64,000 bases of DNA from Bacteroidales bacterium. GTDB taxonomy: Bacteria > Bacteroidota > Bacteroidia > Bacteroidales > UBA932. The stretch lies in contig JAFZRX010000004.1 of NCBI GenBank assembly GCA_017619675.1, positions 62,001-126,000 on the forward strand, read 5' to 3'. Under the pieces are notes generated by a model. The model worked only from the letters and a program-made list of their open reading frames with translations, was not told the origin of the DNA and made no database searches. Below are positions 8,831 through 18,493 of the stretch, piece after piece (the stretch's first letter is position 1; each line of letters starts with the position of its first letter). A program made the translations under genes and the position numbers.

Positions 8831-9736
8831 ATGAAACAGGTTTTCAAGGGGAAGTTCCAATCCACGGAAGAAATTCTCCAAATGCTTAAACGTCAAGGAC
8901 TTCTGATAGAAGACGACGAGCGTGCCACGCATATACTCAGGAACGTAAGCTACACGCGTCTCAAGAGTTATATGGTGCCCTTCATGGAGGACCGTAAATC
9001 CCACAAGTTCAAGTTTGGAGCAACGTTCGAGCAGGTCTATGCCCTGTACGGATTCGACCGCCGTCTGCGCGAGCTCATATTCCACGAGATGGAAAAGGTG
9101 GAGATATCCATCCGCACCAGGATGGCATTCGTGTCCGCGGGCAGCGACCACGGCTACTGGTATACCAACAGGAAGTATTTCCAGAACAACGCCATGCACA
9201 AGAGCATAATGTACCGAATCAAGGGAGAGATCAACCGCACGGACAACGACGGAATAAAGAACTTCCAGGAGAAATACTCCAACGAGTACCCGCCCTGCTG
9301 GCTTGCGCTGGAAGCCCTCTCAATGGGAACCCTCTCCACCATCTATTCCGAACTGAACCCCGGAAAACTGCGCCGCAGCATAGCGGAATACTACGGAGTC
9401 TCCGACACCGTATTCATTTCCTGGCTGCACCACCTGGTTTACATCCGCAACACCTGCGCGCATCACAACCGCCTGTGGAACAAGACTTTGAGCGTGAGGC
9501 CCATGGTTCCCAACAAGCCGGACAAATACTTTCCTCCGCTTTCAGCGGACGACACCGCGCACGTTTACGCGACCCTTTGCATGATCAAGTTCCTGCAGGA
9601 TACCGTGAAGCCTACCAACACCTTCAGCGTCCGCCTGCAGACCCTGCTGGACAACTACCCCATAGTTGACCCGGCCAAGATGGGATTCCCCCAGAACTGG
9701 AGGGAGGATCCCCTCTGGAAATACCCAACCCTGTAA
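8831..9736 (+). CDS. Abi_2 (AbiD/AbiF-like) HEPN-domain abortive-infection protein
   Basis: 301 residues. The N-terminus (STEEILQMLKRQGLLIEDDE) and the segment FEQVYALYGFDRRLRELIFH are typical of the Abi_2 family. The C-terminal half holds the HEPN ribonuclease motif, R206-N207-TCA-H211, in YIRNTCAHHNRLWNK; the spacing fits RNxxxH. HEPN Abi proteins are predicted RNases that stop growth of phage-infected cells. AbiF-like members have been reported to work with a neighbouring non-coding RNA and to be related to the ancestry of Cas13. Here a compact hairpin leader lies directly upstream. The downstream neighbour is pgi after 16 bp. Base composition does not obviously differ from neighbours, so recent transfer is not evident. 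Confidence 0.88.
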   Translation: MKQVFKGKFQSTEEILQMLKRQGLLIEDDERATHILRNVSYTRLKSYMVPFMEDRKSHKFKFGATFEQVYALYGFDRRLRELIFHEMEKVEISIRTRMAFVSAGSDHGYWYTNRKYFQNNAMHKSIMYRIKGEINRTDNDGIKNFQEKYSNEYPPCWLALEALSMGTLSTIYSELNPGKLRRSIAEYYGVSDTVFISWLHHLVYIRNTCAHHNRLWNKTLSVRPMVPNKPDKYFPPLSADDTAHVYATLCMIKFLQDTVKPTNTFSVRLQTLLDNYPIVDPAKMGFPQNWREDPLWKYPTL

Positions 9737-9752
9737 TTAAACGACACACAAT

Positions 9753-11078
9753 ATGGTAAAGATCAATCTGGACGGCTGCAAGCCTTTTGTGAAAGCGGCG
9801 GATTACGACAAATACGCCGCCAAGGCCCTCGAGGCCTTTGACACCCTGGTTGCCGGGAACGGCGCAGGCAACGATTTCCTTGGATGGAAGACACTCCCTA
9901 CGGACACCCCGGAGAGCCTGATAGCGGACTGCGAGGCCGTCCGTGACGACTGGAAAGCCCTGGGCGCCAACCTGGTGGTGGTAATTGGAATTGGAGGCTC
10001 CTACCTTGGCGCCAAATGCGCCCTGGAAGCGCTGTCACACAGTTTCCTCCCCTCCAAGAGCGCCCCGCAGATAGTCTTCGCAGGCAATAACCTCAGCGAG
10101 GAGTATCTCGCCGAACTGACTGACCTGATGGAACTGCGCAACGTTGCATGCGTGGTAATCTCCAAGTCAGGCACCACCACGGAGCCGGCTGTGGCCTTCC
10201 GCGTAGTGAAGCAGTTCATCGAGCAGAAATATCCGGGCGAAGCCTCCAGGCGCATCGTGGCCATCACGGATGCGGCCAGGGGCGCGCTCAAGACCCTCTC
10301 CACGCAGGAGGGATACCGCACTTTTGTGGTTCCCGACGACGTGGGAGGCCGCTACAGCGTGCTCACCCCCGTGGGACTGCTGCCAATAGTGCTCGCCGGC
10401 TTTGACGTGCGCGCGATGCTCAAGGGCGCGGCTGACACAGCCGCCGCTCTGCAGAGCCGCAGCCTGGACAACCCGGCTCTCCAGTACGCCGCAATGCGCA
10501 ACCTCCTCTACACGGAACTGGGCAAGAAGGTGGAGATCCTGGTTAGTTACAATCCCAAGTTCACCTACCTTGGAGAATGGTGGAAGCAGCTCTACGGAGA
10601 GTCAGAGGGCAAGGAAGGCAAGGGAATCTACCCCGCGGCCGTAATATGCACCACAGACCTGCACTCCATGGGACAGTTCATCCAGGAGGGTGACAGGGTT
10701 ATGTTCGAGACCGTAGTGAACATCGAGAACAGCCGCCGCTGCGTGGTAATCGGAGAGGACAAGGAGAACCTTGACCAACTGAACTACCTGGCCGGCCAGA
10801 GGGTGGAGCACTGCAACGCAATGGCGCAGCTGGGCACCAAACTGGCCCACATTGACGGCGGCGTCCCGCAGATAGGCGTCAGCATAGAGAAGATTGACGA
10901 ATACAACCTTGGAGAACTGTTCTATTTCTTTGAGTTCGCCTGTGGCATAAGCGCTTACGTGCTGGGAATCAACCCGTTCAACCAGCCTGGCGTGGAGGCC
11001 TACAAGAAGAACATGTTCGCCCTGCTCCGCAAGCCGGGCTACGAGAAACAGACAGAGGAACTCCTAAAGAGAATCTGA
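9753..11078 (+). CDS. pgi: Glucose-6-phosphate isomerase
   Basis: 441 residues, the shorter bacterial PGI type. Recognisable parts are VVIGIGGSYLGAKCALE (sugar-phosphate site), VVISKSGTTTEPAVAFR, DDVGGRYSVLTPVGLLP, and the C-terminal GINPFNQPGVEAYK region. It interconverts glucose-6-phosphate and fructose-6-phosphate in glycolysis. It starts 16 bp after the AbiF-like gene and its TGA overlaps the umuD ATG by one base. Translation of umuD is therefore coupled to a housekeeping glycolytic gene, an odd arrangement for SOS mutagenesis genes. Confidence 0.96.
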   Translation: MVKINLDGCKPFVKAADYDKYAAKALEAFDTLVAGNGAGNDFLGWKTLPTDTPESLIADCEAVRDDWKALGANLVVVIGIGGSYLGAKCALEALSHSFLPSKSAPQIVFAGNNLSEEYLAELTDLMELRNVACVVISKSGTTTEPAVAFRVVKQFIEQKYPGEASRRIVAITDAARGALKTLSTQEGYRTFVVPDDVGGRYSVLTPVGLLPIVLAGFDVRAMLKGAADTAAALQSRSLDNPALQYAAMRNLLYTELGKKVEILVSYNPKFTYLGEWWKQLYGESEGKEGKGIYPAAVICTTDLHSMGQFIQEGDRVMFETVVNIENSRRCVVIGEDKENLDQLNYLAGQRVEHCNAMAQLGTKLAHIDGGVPQIGVSIEKIDEYNLGELFYFFEFACGISAYVLGINPFNQPGVEAYKKNMFALLRKPGYEKQTEELLKRI

Positions 11079-11542
11079 TGGAAGAAAGTCATATCCAGGG
11101 CGCACCCATCGCCCAGGCGGGAATCCACGCAGGATTCCCGTCTCCGGCTCAGGACTATATGGACGGGATAATGGACCTGAACAAGGAGCTGGTCCGCCAC
11201 CCCGCCGCCACCTTCTACGGAAGGGTGGTGGGGGACTCTATGGTGAACGCCGGAGTGGACGAGGGGGACGTGCTTGTCATAGACAAGTCCCTCGAACCCC
11301 AGGAGGGCGATATGGCCGTTTGCTTCGTGGACGGGGAGTTCGCCCTCAAGTTCATATCGTTCAAGGACCCTGCAAAGGGCGCTTCAGAGGCTCCCAAGCC
11401 AGGTGTGTCGTACAATATCCTGGGCTGCAAGGACCTCTGGCTGCTGTCCGGAAATCCCAAGTACAAGCCCATCCACATCACGGAAGGGAATGACTTTACC
11501 GTCTGGGGAATAGTCACTTACGTAATAAAGAAGATTAAATAG
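11078..11542 (+). CDS. umuD: UmuD-like S24 family self-cleaving protein
   Basis: 154 residues. The N-terminal cleavage site is A18-G19 in IHAGFPSPAQDY, matching the C-G site context of UmuD. The serine nucleophile is S54 in VVGDSMVNAG and the lysine base is K91 in FALKFI. RecA-stimulated self-cleavage gives UmuD', the partner of UmuC in error-prone polymerase V. There is no DNA-binding domain, so it is not LexA. It overlaps pgi by one base and lies 3 bp before umuC. The C-terminus is slightly longer than E. coli UmuD because of an insertion around residues 100-115. Confidence 0.93.
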   Translation: MEESHIQGAPIAQAGIHAGFPSPAQDYMDGIMDLNKELVRHPAATFYGRVVGDSMVNAGVDEGDVLVIDKSLEPQEGDMAVCFVDGEFALKFISFKDPAKGASEAPKPGVSYNILGCKDLWLLSGNPKYKPIHITEGNDFTVWGIVTYVIKKIK

Positions 11543-11545
11543 GCC

Positions 11546-12808
11546 GTGTACGCCCTGGTAGACTGCAACAACTTTTTCGTGTCCTGCGAAAGAGCCTTCC
11601 AGCCGCAGTTGGAGGGCCGTCCCGTGGTAGTACTATCCAACAACGACGGCTGCGTTGTGGCCCGATCCAACGAGTCCAAGGCCCTGGGCGTGAAGATGGG
11701 CGTCCCCTACTACCAGCTCCGTGAAAGCGCCAACGGGCGGCGCGTGGAGGTCCGGTCGTCCAACTACACGTTGTACGGGGACCTCTCCCGCCGCGTCATG
11801 GGCATCCTGCGCGAGGCCTGCCCGGAGCTGCAGGTATATTCCATCGACGAGGCGTTCATGGTGCTGGACGGAATGACCCTGGACCAGGCAAGGGATCTGT
11901 GCCGGGGTCTGGTGCGGAAGATCCGCCGCTGGACGGGCATTCCGGTGAGCATTGGCATCGCGTCCAGCAAGACGCTGGCAAAGGTGGCCAACCACTTTGC
12001 AAAGAAGTACTCAGGGTACCGCGGAGTCTGCGTCATCGACACGGATCAAAAGCGCCTTAAAGCGCTGGAACTCACGCCCATAGATGACATCTGGGGCATA
12101 GGCTGGCGCTCCGCCCCCAAGCTTCAGAAGATGGGCGTGAAAACGGCGCTGGATTTTGTGAACAGGCCATCTGTATGGGTGCAGAAGTATATGGGCGTCC
12201 CCGGCGTTCGCACCTGGCAGGAACTGCAGGGAGAAGACGTCATCGAGGAGGAAAACCACGAAAGGCGCCAGACCATCTGCACCTCCCGCTCCTTCGCGGA
12301 AATGATCCCTGACAAGGACGAACTGACGCTCCGCGTCTCAGACTTCGCCGGCATCTGCGCCCACAAGCTGCGCAAGGAACACTCGCTGGCCTATGAGGTC
12401 TGCACCTTCATCCAGACAAACCCCTTCCGAAAGGATCTCAAACAGTACTACCCCGCCGCCACAATCCGCCTGGAGATGCCCACAAGCAACACTCCCCAGA
12501 TCGTGGCCGCCGCCCTGCGCGCGCTGGAAAGCATCTACAAGGAAGGTTTCCAGTACAAGCGCGCGGGCGTTATCATAGCAAACATAATTGCCGATGACGC
12601 CGTGCAGGGAGACCTCTTTGACACAGAAGAGGAACAGCGCCAGAAGGCTGACAAGGTTTCCGAACTGATGGACAAGTTCAATTCCAGCGGCAGCAATATG
12701 CTCAGGGTTGCCTCCCAGCGCCCCGGCCACTACGCCGAAGGCATCCGCCGCGAGCACTGCTCCCCCCTGTTCTCCACCTCCTGGGACGACCTCATCGAGG
12801 TCCACTAG
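11546..12808 (+). CDS. umuC: UmuC-like Y-family DNA polymerase (translesion synthesis)
   Basis: 420 residues, matching the length of UmuC. The start codon is GTG at 11546, 3 bp after the umuD stop; no ATG gives a full catalytic N-terminus. Catalytic acidic residues are in [10 protein letters not shown] and VYSIDEAFM. The helix-hairpin-helix thumb is at [18 protein letters not shown], and the little-finger domain follows, ending with a UmuC-type C-terminal tail. It extends primers across DNA lesions together with UmuD'. The stop codon overlaps the convergent M28 gene by 4 bp. Confidence 0.95.
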   Translation: MYALVDCNNFFVSCERAFQPQLEGRPVVVLSNNDGCVVARSNESKALGVKMGVPYYQLRESANGRRVEVRSSNYTLYGDLSRRVMGILREACPELQVYSIDEAFMVLDGMTLDQARDLCRGLVRKIRRWTGIPVSIGIASSKTLAKVANHFAKKYSGYRGVCVIDTDQKRLKALELTPIDDIWGIGWRSAPKLQKMGVKTALDFVNRPSVWVQKYMGVPGVRTWQELQGEDVIEEENHERRQTICTSRSFAEMIPDKDELTLRVSDFAGICAHKLRKEHSLAYEVCTFIQTNPFRKDLKQYYPAATIRLEMPTSNTPQIVAAALRALESIYKEGFQYKRAGVIIANIIADDAVQGDLFDTEEEQRQKADKVSELMDKFNSSGSNMLRVASQRPGHYAEGIRREHCSPLFSTSWDDLIEVH

Positions 12809-13734
12809 AGAAGCGGGATGGAGTGGTCGAAGAAGTGGTAGAGGAGGGTGAAGCGCTTTTCCATGATTTCGTAATCGAGGGTGTCGGCTGTGTCTTCGCG
12901 CTTGTTGGTGAGCATGGTGATGCCGGAGGTGAAGAGGGCTACGGGGATTCCGGCATTGTGGAATACTGTCTGGTCCCCCACCCTGTGGAGGAACATGTCG
13001 GTGAAGGAGGCGCTTCCGTAGTAGTCAAACCCCACGTCCAAAGAATCCAGGTTCAGGCGGAGAAGGAGGTCACGGTGCTTTTCAGAACCAAGGAGGATCA
13101 GATAATCCGGCCTGCCCTGGTGGAGCGGGGCGGATGTGGCGCCCAGCATGTCCAGGTTCACGAAGGATGTTATGTTGCGGGCAAGGACGGGGCGGCCGGT
13201 GCGCGGGTTGATGAGCCTTCCGCTTTCTATCCTGTCAAGGAGGTCGCTGGCGCCGCCCATTGTCTGGTGGGCGTCCAGGGCCACGAATATGATGCTCTGG
13301 GGGTAATTCTCCCCGGCCAGTTCCTCTACAAGGCCAAGAAGCATTGCTACACCGGATGCGTTGGAGTCCGCTCCCGGGTAGATGTTGCCTTCCAGAATGC
13401 CCAGATTGTCATAATGAGCGGCAATTACGATGTATTTGTCTCCCCAGCCGGGTTGCAAGCCGATGACGTTGCGGCCAATCTTGTCGCCTGCGATGAATGA
13501 GGTGAAGTAGCCGGGGGTGAAGGGCTGGAGGCCGTACTTGGCGAAGCGGCGTGCAACCAACTGCGCAGCCTCCCCCGCTCCGGCCGTTCCGGTACCGCGT
13601 CCGGCACACAGTTCACTGCTCAGGAACTCCACGTCGCGCTTCAGCTGGCCGATGCGTTGGGCCGATGCGTCGGGGCATAGGAAAAGTGCACACGCAAGCG
13701 TTAAAAAGAGGACTATTTTTTTGGTGCAAACCAC
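12805..13734 (-). CDS. M28-family peptidase homologue, metal site degenerate
   Basis: 309 residues with signal peptide [25 protein letters not shown]. The fold matches M28 aminopeptidases: [12 protein letters not shown] carries H107 and D109, and PGADSNASG and VNLDMLG keep aspartates. However, where active members have DAEE this protein reads DAHQ (H156, Q157), so the catalytic glutamate and a zinc-ligand glutamate are both replaced. The usual C-terminal metal histidine (YHTPxD) is replaced by the stretch [12 protein letters not shown]. It is therefore probably not an active di-zinc peptidase. It is secreted or periplasmic. The intact relative at 48009-49262 offers a contrast. Confidence 0.85.
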   Translation of the reverse strand: MVCTKKIVLFLTLACALFLCPDASAQRIGQLKRDVEFLSSELCAGRGTGTAGAGEAAQLVARRFAKYGLQPFTPGYFTSFIAGDKIGRNVIGLQPGWGDKYIVIAAHYDNLGILEGNIYPGADSNASGVAMLLGLVEELAGENYPQSIIFVALDAHQTMGGASDLLDRIESGRLINPRTGRPVLARNITSFVNLDMLGATSAPLHQGRPDYLILLGSEKHRDLLLRLNLDSLDVGFDYYGSASFTDMFLHRVGDQTVFHNAGIPVALFTSGITMLTNKREDTADTLDYEIMEKRFTLLYHFFDHSIPLL

Positions 13735-13755
13735 CGCTTAGGCTTGATTTATGAT

Positions 13756-13763
13756 TATATTTG
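13756..13763 (+). promoter_or_regulatory. -7 element for the TPR gene; divergent element for the M28 gene nearby
   Basis: TATATTTG matches TAnnTTTG and ends 43 bp before the ATG at 13807. On the opposite strand 13775-13782 reads TAAATTTG, 40 bp before the M28 start. The two promoters cross within a 72-bp gap. Confidence 0.55.
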
Positions 13764-13806
13764 TATGATTAAGGCAAATTTATATATTTCTGTCAAAACT
13801 TGAAAG

Positions 13807-15825
13807 ATGCGGAGGGCCTTCCTTTCTCTGATAATAGTAATATGTTCCGTACAGGCGGTCTTCGCCCAGTACGACAAGGACGTGTTCTATTTCAGGGGCC
13901 GCAACGCCCTTTCAGACGGCAAATACGCCCAGGCAATTGAGAACTTCAACGTCCTGGCGCAGCTTGACACTTCCGATTACTGGACCTTCTTCTTCCGCGG
14001 AATAGCAAAGTACAACCTCGGGGACCTGCGCGGTGCGCACCAGGACTTCAACCAGTCCGTTGAGATAAACCCGGTGTTCACAAACGGTTACCACTACAGG
14101 GCCATCACCCTGAGCCGCTTCGGCCGCTATGACGAGGCCCTTGCGGACCTCCAGAAGGCCCTGGACCTCCGTCCCGGCCTCAGCGGCATATACTACTCCC
14201 GCGGAGTCACCTACTTCCTGGCCCAGCAGTTCGAAAACGCCGTCAAGGACTTTGACAAATACATCCGACAGGAGCCCCGCGACCCGGGCGCCTACCTCAA
14301 CCGAGGCGCGTCATACCTGTTCCTGGGAGACACCCTCAAGGCGGTGAACGATTACAACAAGGCCATTGAGCTTGACCGCTTCGACCCTGAAGGCTACATC
14401 CGCCGCGGCCGCCTCTACGCGGAGCAGGAGAACTATGACGAAGCGCTCAAGGACATGGACGCGGCCATCCGCCTGGACTCCACCAGCACCCTGGCCCTCT
14501 TCAACCGTGCCCTGATCTACTACGAGCAGAACCGCTACAACGAGGCCGTCCGCGACCTCAACAAGGTCCTGGAGCAGGAGCCGGGCAATGCCCTCACCCT
14601 CTACAACAGGAGCCTCATAAGCGCGCAGGTAGGAGACTTCAACTCCGCCCTGCAGGATATGGACAGGGTGATCAACATCAACCCCAACAACGTGCTGGCG
14701 TATTACAACAGGGCTGCGTTCTTCGTTCAGATGGAGCGCTGGCAGGACGCCCTGGAAGACTATGACAAGGCCATCGACCTGTATCCTGACTTCGCCAAGG
14801 CTTATATGAACCGTTCGTACGTGCAGGGAATGATGGGCCGCACGGCAGCCTCCCGCAGGGACTACGACACTGCCCAGGCAAAGGTGCGCGAGTACAGGGA
14901 AAAGAACATCACGGACGAGGGCTCGTTCGCGGATACCACCAAGAAATACAGTTCCCTGATAGCACTGGACGCGGATTTCGCCAAGAAAGACTTCGACGAC
15001 GAACTGCTCCAGCACAGGGACATAGACATAAGGCTCAAGCCGCTGTACAAGTTCAGCCTGACAAAGGAGGCGGACAACACCAACTACGCGCTTGAGCACA
15101 AGATAGAGCACTCCCTGATAGACCGCTTCGTGGCGGAGTCCCCCGTTCCGCTGGCCATTTCCAGCCAGCAGCTGGCGGGTGACATCCTGGGAGAAGACTT
15201 CGAAACAAGGATGTACGAGAAACTGGACAGCGCGCAGCTGTCAGTATCGGAAGTCTATTTCATAAAGGGCCTCTACGAACTGCAGAACAAGCAGTACAAC
15301 GCGGCGCTCACCTGGTTTGACAGCGCCATCCAGGCCGCTCCAACGGACGCGGCCAGGGACCGCTATGCAGAGTACTACCGCGCCTTCTACTACATGAACC
15401 GCGGCGTGCTGCGCGCGGAGATGATAGACTTCATCAACTCCATCCAGAACAACGTACAGACACTTACCATGGACGACCAGGGCACCACCAGGGCCCGAAT
15501 CACGGACCAGGTAAGCCATACATACGACTATACAGACGCACTTAACGATATGCAGCGCGCAGCGCAGATTGTGCAGGATATTCCGTATATTTACTTCAAT
15601 ATGGGCAACCTGCACACCCTGTCCTCCCAGATGGTGGAGGCCATAGAGGACTACAACAAGGCAATCCAGTTGTATCCATATATGTCCGACGCCTACTTCA
15701 ACCGGGGACTGGTGCTCATTTACCTCAAGGACATGGAGAAAGGCTGCATAGACCTTTCCAGGGCCGGAGAACTGGGAGTGGCGGATGCGTACAGCGTCAT
15801 AGGGAAATATTGTGAAGAAGAATAG
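13807..15825 (+). CDS. Tetratricopeptide repeat (TPR) exported protein
   Basis: 672 residues with signal peptide MRRAFLSLIIVICSVQAVFAQ. About eight consecutive 34-residue TPR units occupy residues 25-350, with the recurring pattern Y..RG..y...g.y..Ai.DfnkAI.ldP. A non-TPR linker follows (about 355-470), then more TPR units near the C-terminus (QNKQYNAALTWFDSAIQ and YFNMGNLHTLSSQ). TPR arrays are protein-interaction scaffolds. No enzymatic motif is visible and a specific function cannot be assigned. The stop abuts the MBL hydrolase gene with no gap, so the two are co-transcribed. Confidence 0.9.
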   Translation: MRRAFLSLIIVICSVQAVFAQYDKDVFYFRGRNALSDGKYAQAIENFNVLAQLDTSDYWTFFFRGIAKYNLGDLRGAHQDFNQSVEINPVFTNGYHYRAITLSRFGRYDEALADLQKALDLRPGLSGIYYSRGVTYFLAQQFENAVKDFDKYIRQEPRDPGAYLNRGASYLFLGDTLKAVNDYNKAIELDRFDPEGYIRRGRLYAEQENYDEALKDMDAAIRLDSTSTLALFNRALIYYEQNRYNEAVRDLNKVLEQEPGNALTLYNRSLISAQVGDFNSALQDMDRVININPNNVLAYYNRAAFFVQMERWQDALEDYDKAIDLYPDFAKAYMNRSYVQGMMGRTAASRRDYDTAQAKVREYREKNITDEGSFADTTKKYSSLIALDADFAKKDFDDELLQHRDIDIRLKPLYKFSLTKEADNTNYALEHKIEHSLIDRFVAESPVPLAISSQQLAGDILGEDFETRMYEKLDSAQLSVSEVYFIKGLYELQNKQYNAALTWFDSAIQAAPTDAARDRYAEYYRAFYYMNRGVLRAEMIDFINSIQNNVQTLTMDDQGTTRARITDQVSHTYDYTDALNDMQRAAQIVQDIPYIYFNMGNLHTLSSQMVEAIEDYNKAIQLYPYMSDAYFNRGLVLIYLKDMEKGCIDLSRAGELGVADAYSVIGKYCEEE

Positions 15826-16641
15826 ATGGGTTCAATAAAATTCAAGTCATTCTCCAGCGGGAGTTGCGGCAACTGTTATTTTCTGGGATATGAGGAAGAG
15901 GGCCGCATAAGCGCGGGAGTGATAGTGGATGCAGGCGTCAGCCTGCGCAGGATAAGGAGGGAGATGGCGGCGGACGGCCTAGGAACGGACTGTTTCCAGG
16001 CCATGCTCATAACCCACGACCACATGGACCACATCCGTTCGCTGGGTTCCTTCTGTAAGTATCTGCAGAGGCCGGTGTACGCCACCGGAACCCTGCACAA
16101 GGCCCTTGCGGGCAACTTTTTCACGCAAGGATACATAGCCTCCTGCCGGAGGGTCCTGAAGGACGACGATTGGACGGAAGTGGTCCCCGGCAAGATAAAG
16201 GCCAGGTATTTCGTAGTCCCGCACGACGCCACCCAGACGGTGGGCTACTGCATAAAGATAGAGGACTACACAGTAGTGATAATGACAGACGCAGGCGAAG
16301 CGGTTCCCCAGGCGCTGGAATACGCGACTTCCGCCGACACCGTGATAATTGAGTCAAACTTTGACGATTACATGTTGGACCACGGTCCCTACCCCATTGT
16401 GCTGCGGGACCGCATCAGGGACGGCTTCGGGCATCTGAGCAACGCCAAGTGCGCGGAGGCGGTGAAGGCGTTCTCGCATCCGGGGCTCAGGAACGTGTTC
16501 CTGTGCCACCTCAGCGAGAACAACAACACCCCCGCCGAGGCGCACAAGTGCACCAGGGAGGCGCTGGACGCGATAGGCAGGCAGGACGTGCGCCTGGTGG
16601 TGCTGCCGCGGCAATTGCCTTCAAAACTGTTCGACTTATAG
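15826..16641 (+). CDS. MBL-fold metallo-hydrolase (YycJ/WalJ-like)
   Basis: 271 residues. The di-metal motif HxHxDH is in LITHDHMDHIRSLG, with further ligands in FVVPHDATQTVGY and IMTDAGE and a late histidine in FLCHLSENNNT. The N-terminal segment KFKSFSSGSCGNCYF is characteristic of the YycJ/WalJ branch, which contains predicted exonucleases or phosphodiesterases linked to DNA repair. There is no signal peptide. The gene starts at the base after the TPR stop and is followed 10 bp later by an ABC exporter, so it lies in the middle of an operon running to 21921. Confidence 0.9.
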   Translation: MGSIKFKSFSSGSCGNCYFLGYEEEGRISAGVIVDAGVSLRRIRREMAADGLGTDCFQAMLITHDHMDHIRSLGSFCKYLQRPVYATGTLHKALAGNFFTQGYIASCRRVLKDDDWTEVVPGKIKARYFVVPHDATQTVGYCIKIEDYTVVIMTDAGEAVPQALEYATSADTVIIESNFDDYMLDHGPYPIVLRDRIRDGFGHLSNAKCAEAVKAFSHPGLRNVFLCHLSENNNTPAEAHKCTREALDAIGRQDVRLVVLPRQLPSKLFDL

Positions 16642-16651
16642 ACAGGAAAAG

Positions 16652-18490
16652 ATGAAAGCTTTTTGGAAAATGCTTCGGGAGTATGTGGCTCCCTACAGGA
16701 AATACATGTGGTGGAGCGTGTTGCTGAATATCCTTTCAGTGATATTCAACCTGTTCTCCTTCAGCATGATAATGCCCATCCTCAAGATGCTGTTCAACAT
16801 GGACGGCAAGCAGTACTCGCTGATCCCCTGGGATCAGGTGAGCCTGCTTGACACTCAGTCCATGATAAACAACTTGTACTACTATGTGGCGCAGTTCACC
16901 GGCAGCCACGGGGCATCCAAGACGCTCCTTTTCCTTTGTCTTTTCCTCTGCATCATGACGGTGTTCAAGACCGCATGCTACTTTGGCGCATCCGCAGTCA
17001 TGATCCCTATCCGCACCGGCGTGGTCAAGGACATGCGCAAGAAGATCTACGACAAGATCCTTTCCCTGCCTATCGGGTATTTCTCCCAGGAGCGCAAAGG
17101 AGACATCATAGCCCGAATGAGCGGAGACGTCCAGGAAGTGGAGAATTCCGTGACCGGAGTGCTGGACATGTTCGTCAAGAATCCCATCCTCATAATAGGA
17201 TACTTTGCCGCAATGGTCATAATCTCCTGGCAGCTGACGCTGTTCACGGTGATCTTCGCCCCGGTGATGCTGTGGCTGATGGGAGCCATCGGGCGCAAGC
17301 TCAAGGAGCAGTCGCTTGAGGCGCAGGCCCTGTGGAGCGACACCATGAGCCAGGTGGAAGAGACACTGGGCGGCCTGCGCGTAATCAAGGCCTTCCTCGC
17401 TGAAAAGAAGATGAGCAGGCGCTTCCTGGGCATAATTGACAGCATGCGCATAAAGACCAGCCGCGTGGCTACGCGGCAGGCGTCCGCGCATCCTGTCAGC
17501 GAGTGCCTGGGCACCTTCATGATAGCCGTGGTGCTCTGGTTCGGCGGAAGCCTTATCCTCAAGGACAACGCCCCCATCGACGCGCCAACGTTCATTTTCT
17601 TCATGGTTATCCTGTACAGCATCATCGCCCCCATCAAGGACCTTTCAAAGGCGGCTTACAGCATCCCCAAGGGAATGGCCTCAATGGAGAGGATCAACAA
17701 GATATTGGAGAGCGGCAACCCCATCCAGGACGCCACGGACGCCGTGGAGATCCACGGACTGGACAAGGGCATCAGCTTCAACTCCGTCAGTTTCAGGTAT
17801 CCTGACGGCAGCCGCGACGTGCTCAGCGGCATCGACCTGGAAATTGACAAGGGCAAGACCATAGCCATCGTGGGCGCCTCCGGAGCGGGAAAATCCACCC
17901 TGGCGGACCTGATTCCGCGTTTCTATGACGTCACTGACGGAAGCGTGAGCATAGACGGGACGGATATCAGGAAGGTGACCATTGCGTCGCTTCGCTCCCT
18001 GATGGGCAACGTGAACCAGGACCCTATCCTGTTCAACGACACCATATTCAACAACATAGCGTTTGGCGTGGAGAACGCCACTCGTGAGGAAGTCATAGCC
18101 GCCGCCAAGATAGCCAACGCGCATGACTTCATAATGGAGAAGGAAGAGGGTTACGACACCAACATAGGAGACCGCGGCGTCAAACTCAGCGGCGGCCAGA
18201 GGCAAAGGATAAGCATCGCCAGGGCGGTTCTGAAGAACCCCCCGATCCTTATCCTTGACGAGGCCACCGCCGCCCTGGATACCGAGTCCGAGCGCGCCGT
18301 TCAGGAGGCCCTGGAAAGGCTCATGAGCAACCGCACCACCCTTGCCATAGCCCACAGGCTCTCCACCATCAGGAACGCGGACGAGATTATTGTCCTGGAC
18401 GAAGGCCGCATCGTAGAGCGCGGCAACCACGACCAGTTGATCGCTAAGGACGGCTACTACAAAAAACTCTATGACATGCAGGCACTGTAG
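16652..18490 (+). CDS. ABC exporter, fused permease and ATPase (MsbA-like)
   Basis: 612 residues. An N-terminal transmembrane domain of six helices (about 1-330) is followed by a nucleotide-binding domain (about 365-612). The latter has Walker A GASGAGKST, Q-loop region NVNQDPILF, signature LSGGQRQRIS, Walker B ILILDEATAALD and switch IAHRLSTI. It is a half-transporter working as a homodimer. By length and motif pattern it resembles lipid A/lipid flippases such as MsbA, but the substrate is not proven. It lies between the MBL hydrolase and VanZ genes, all on the same strand with gaps under 11 bp. Confidence 0.93.
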   Translation: MKAFWKMLREYVAPYRKYMWWSVLLNILSVIFNLFSFSMIMPILKMLFNMDGKQYSLIPWDQVSLLDTQSMINNLYYYVAQFTGSHGASKTLLFLCLFLCIMTVFKTACYFGASAVMIPIRTGVVKDMRKKIYDKILSLPIGYFSQERKGDIIARMSGDVQEVENSVTGVLDMFVKNPILIIGYFAAMVIISWQLTLFTVIFAPVMLWLMGAIGRKLKEQSLEAQALWSDTMSQVEETLGGLRVIKAFLAEKKMSRRFLGIIDSMRIKTSRVATRQASAHPVSECLGTFMIAVVLWFGGSLILKDNAPIDAPTFIFFMVILYSIIAPIKDLSKAAYSIPKGMASMERINKILESGNPIQDATDAVEIHGLDKGISFNSVSFRYPDGSRDVLSGIDLEIDKGKTIAIVGASGAGKSTLADLIPRFYDVTDGSVSIDGTDIRKVTIASLRSLMGNVNQDPILFNDTIFNNIAFGVENATREEVIAAAKIANAHDFIMEKEEGYDTNIGDRGVKLSGGQRQRISIARAVLKNPPILILDEATAALDTESERAVQEALERLMSNRTTLAIAHRLSTIRNADEIIVLDEGRIVERGNHDQLIAKDGYYKKLYDMQAL

Positions 18491-18493
18491 GAG

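Noticed and set aside
7538..9199. Aminotransferase frame extended to 9199
   Set aside because: The extra 157 codons run antisense through the AbiF-like gene and have no family similarity; the start at 8728 gives a normal N-terminus.
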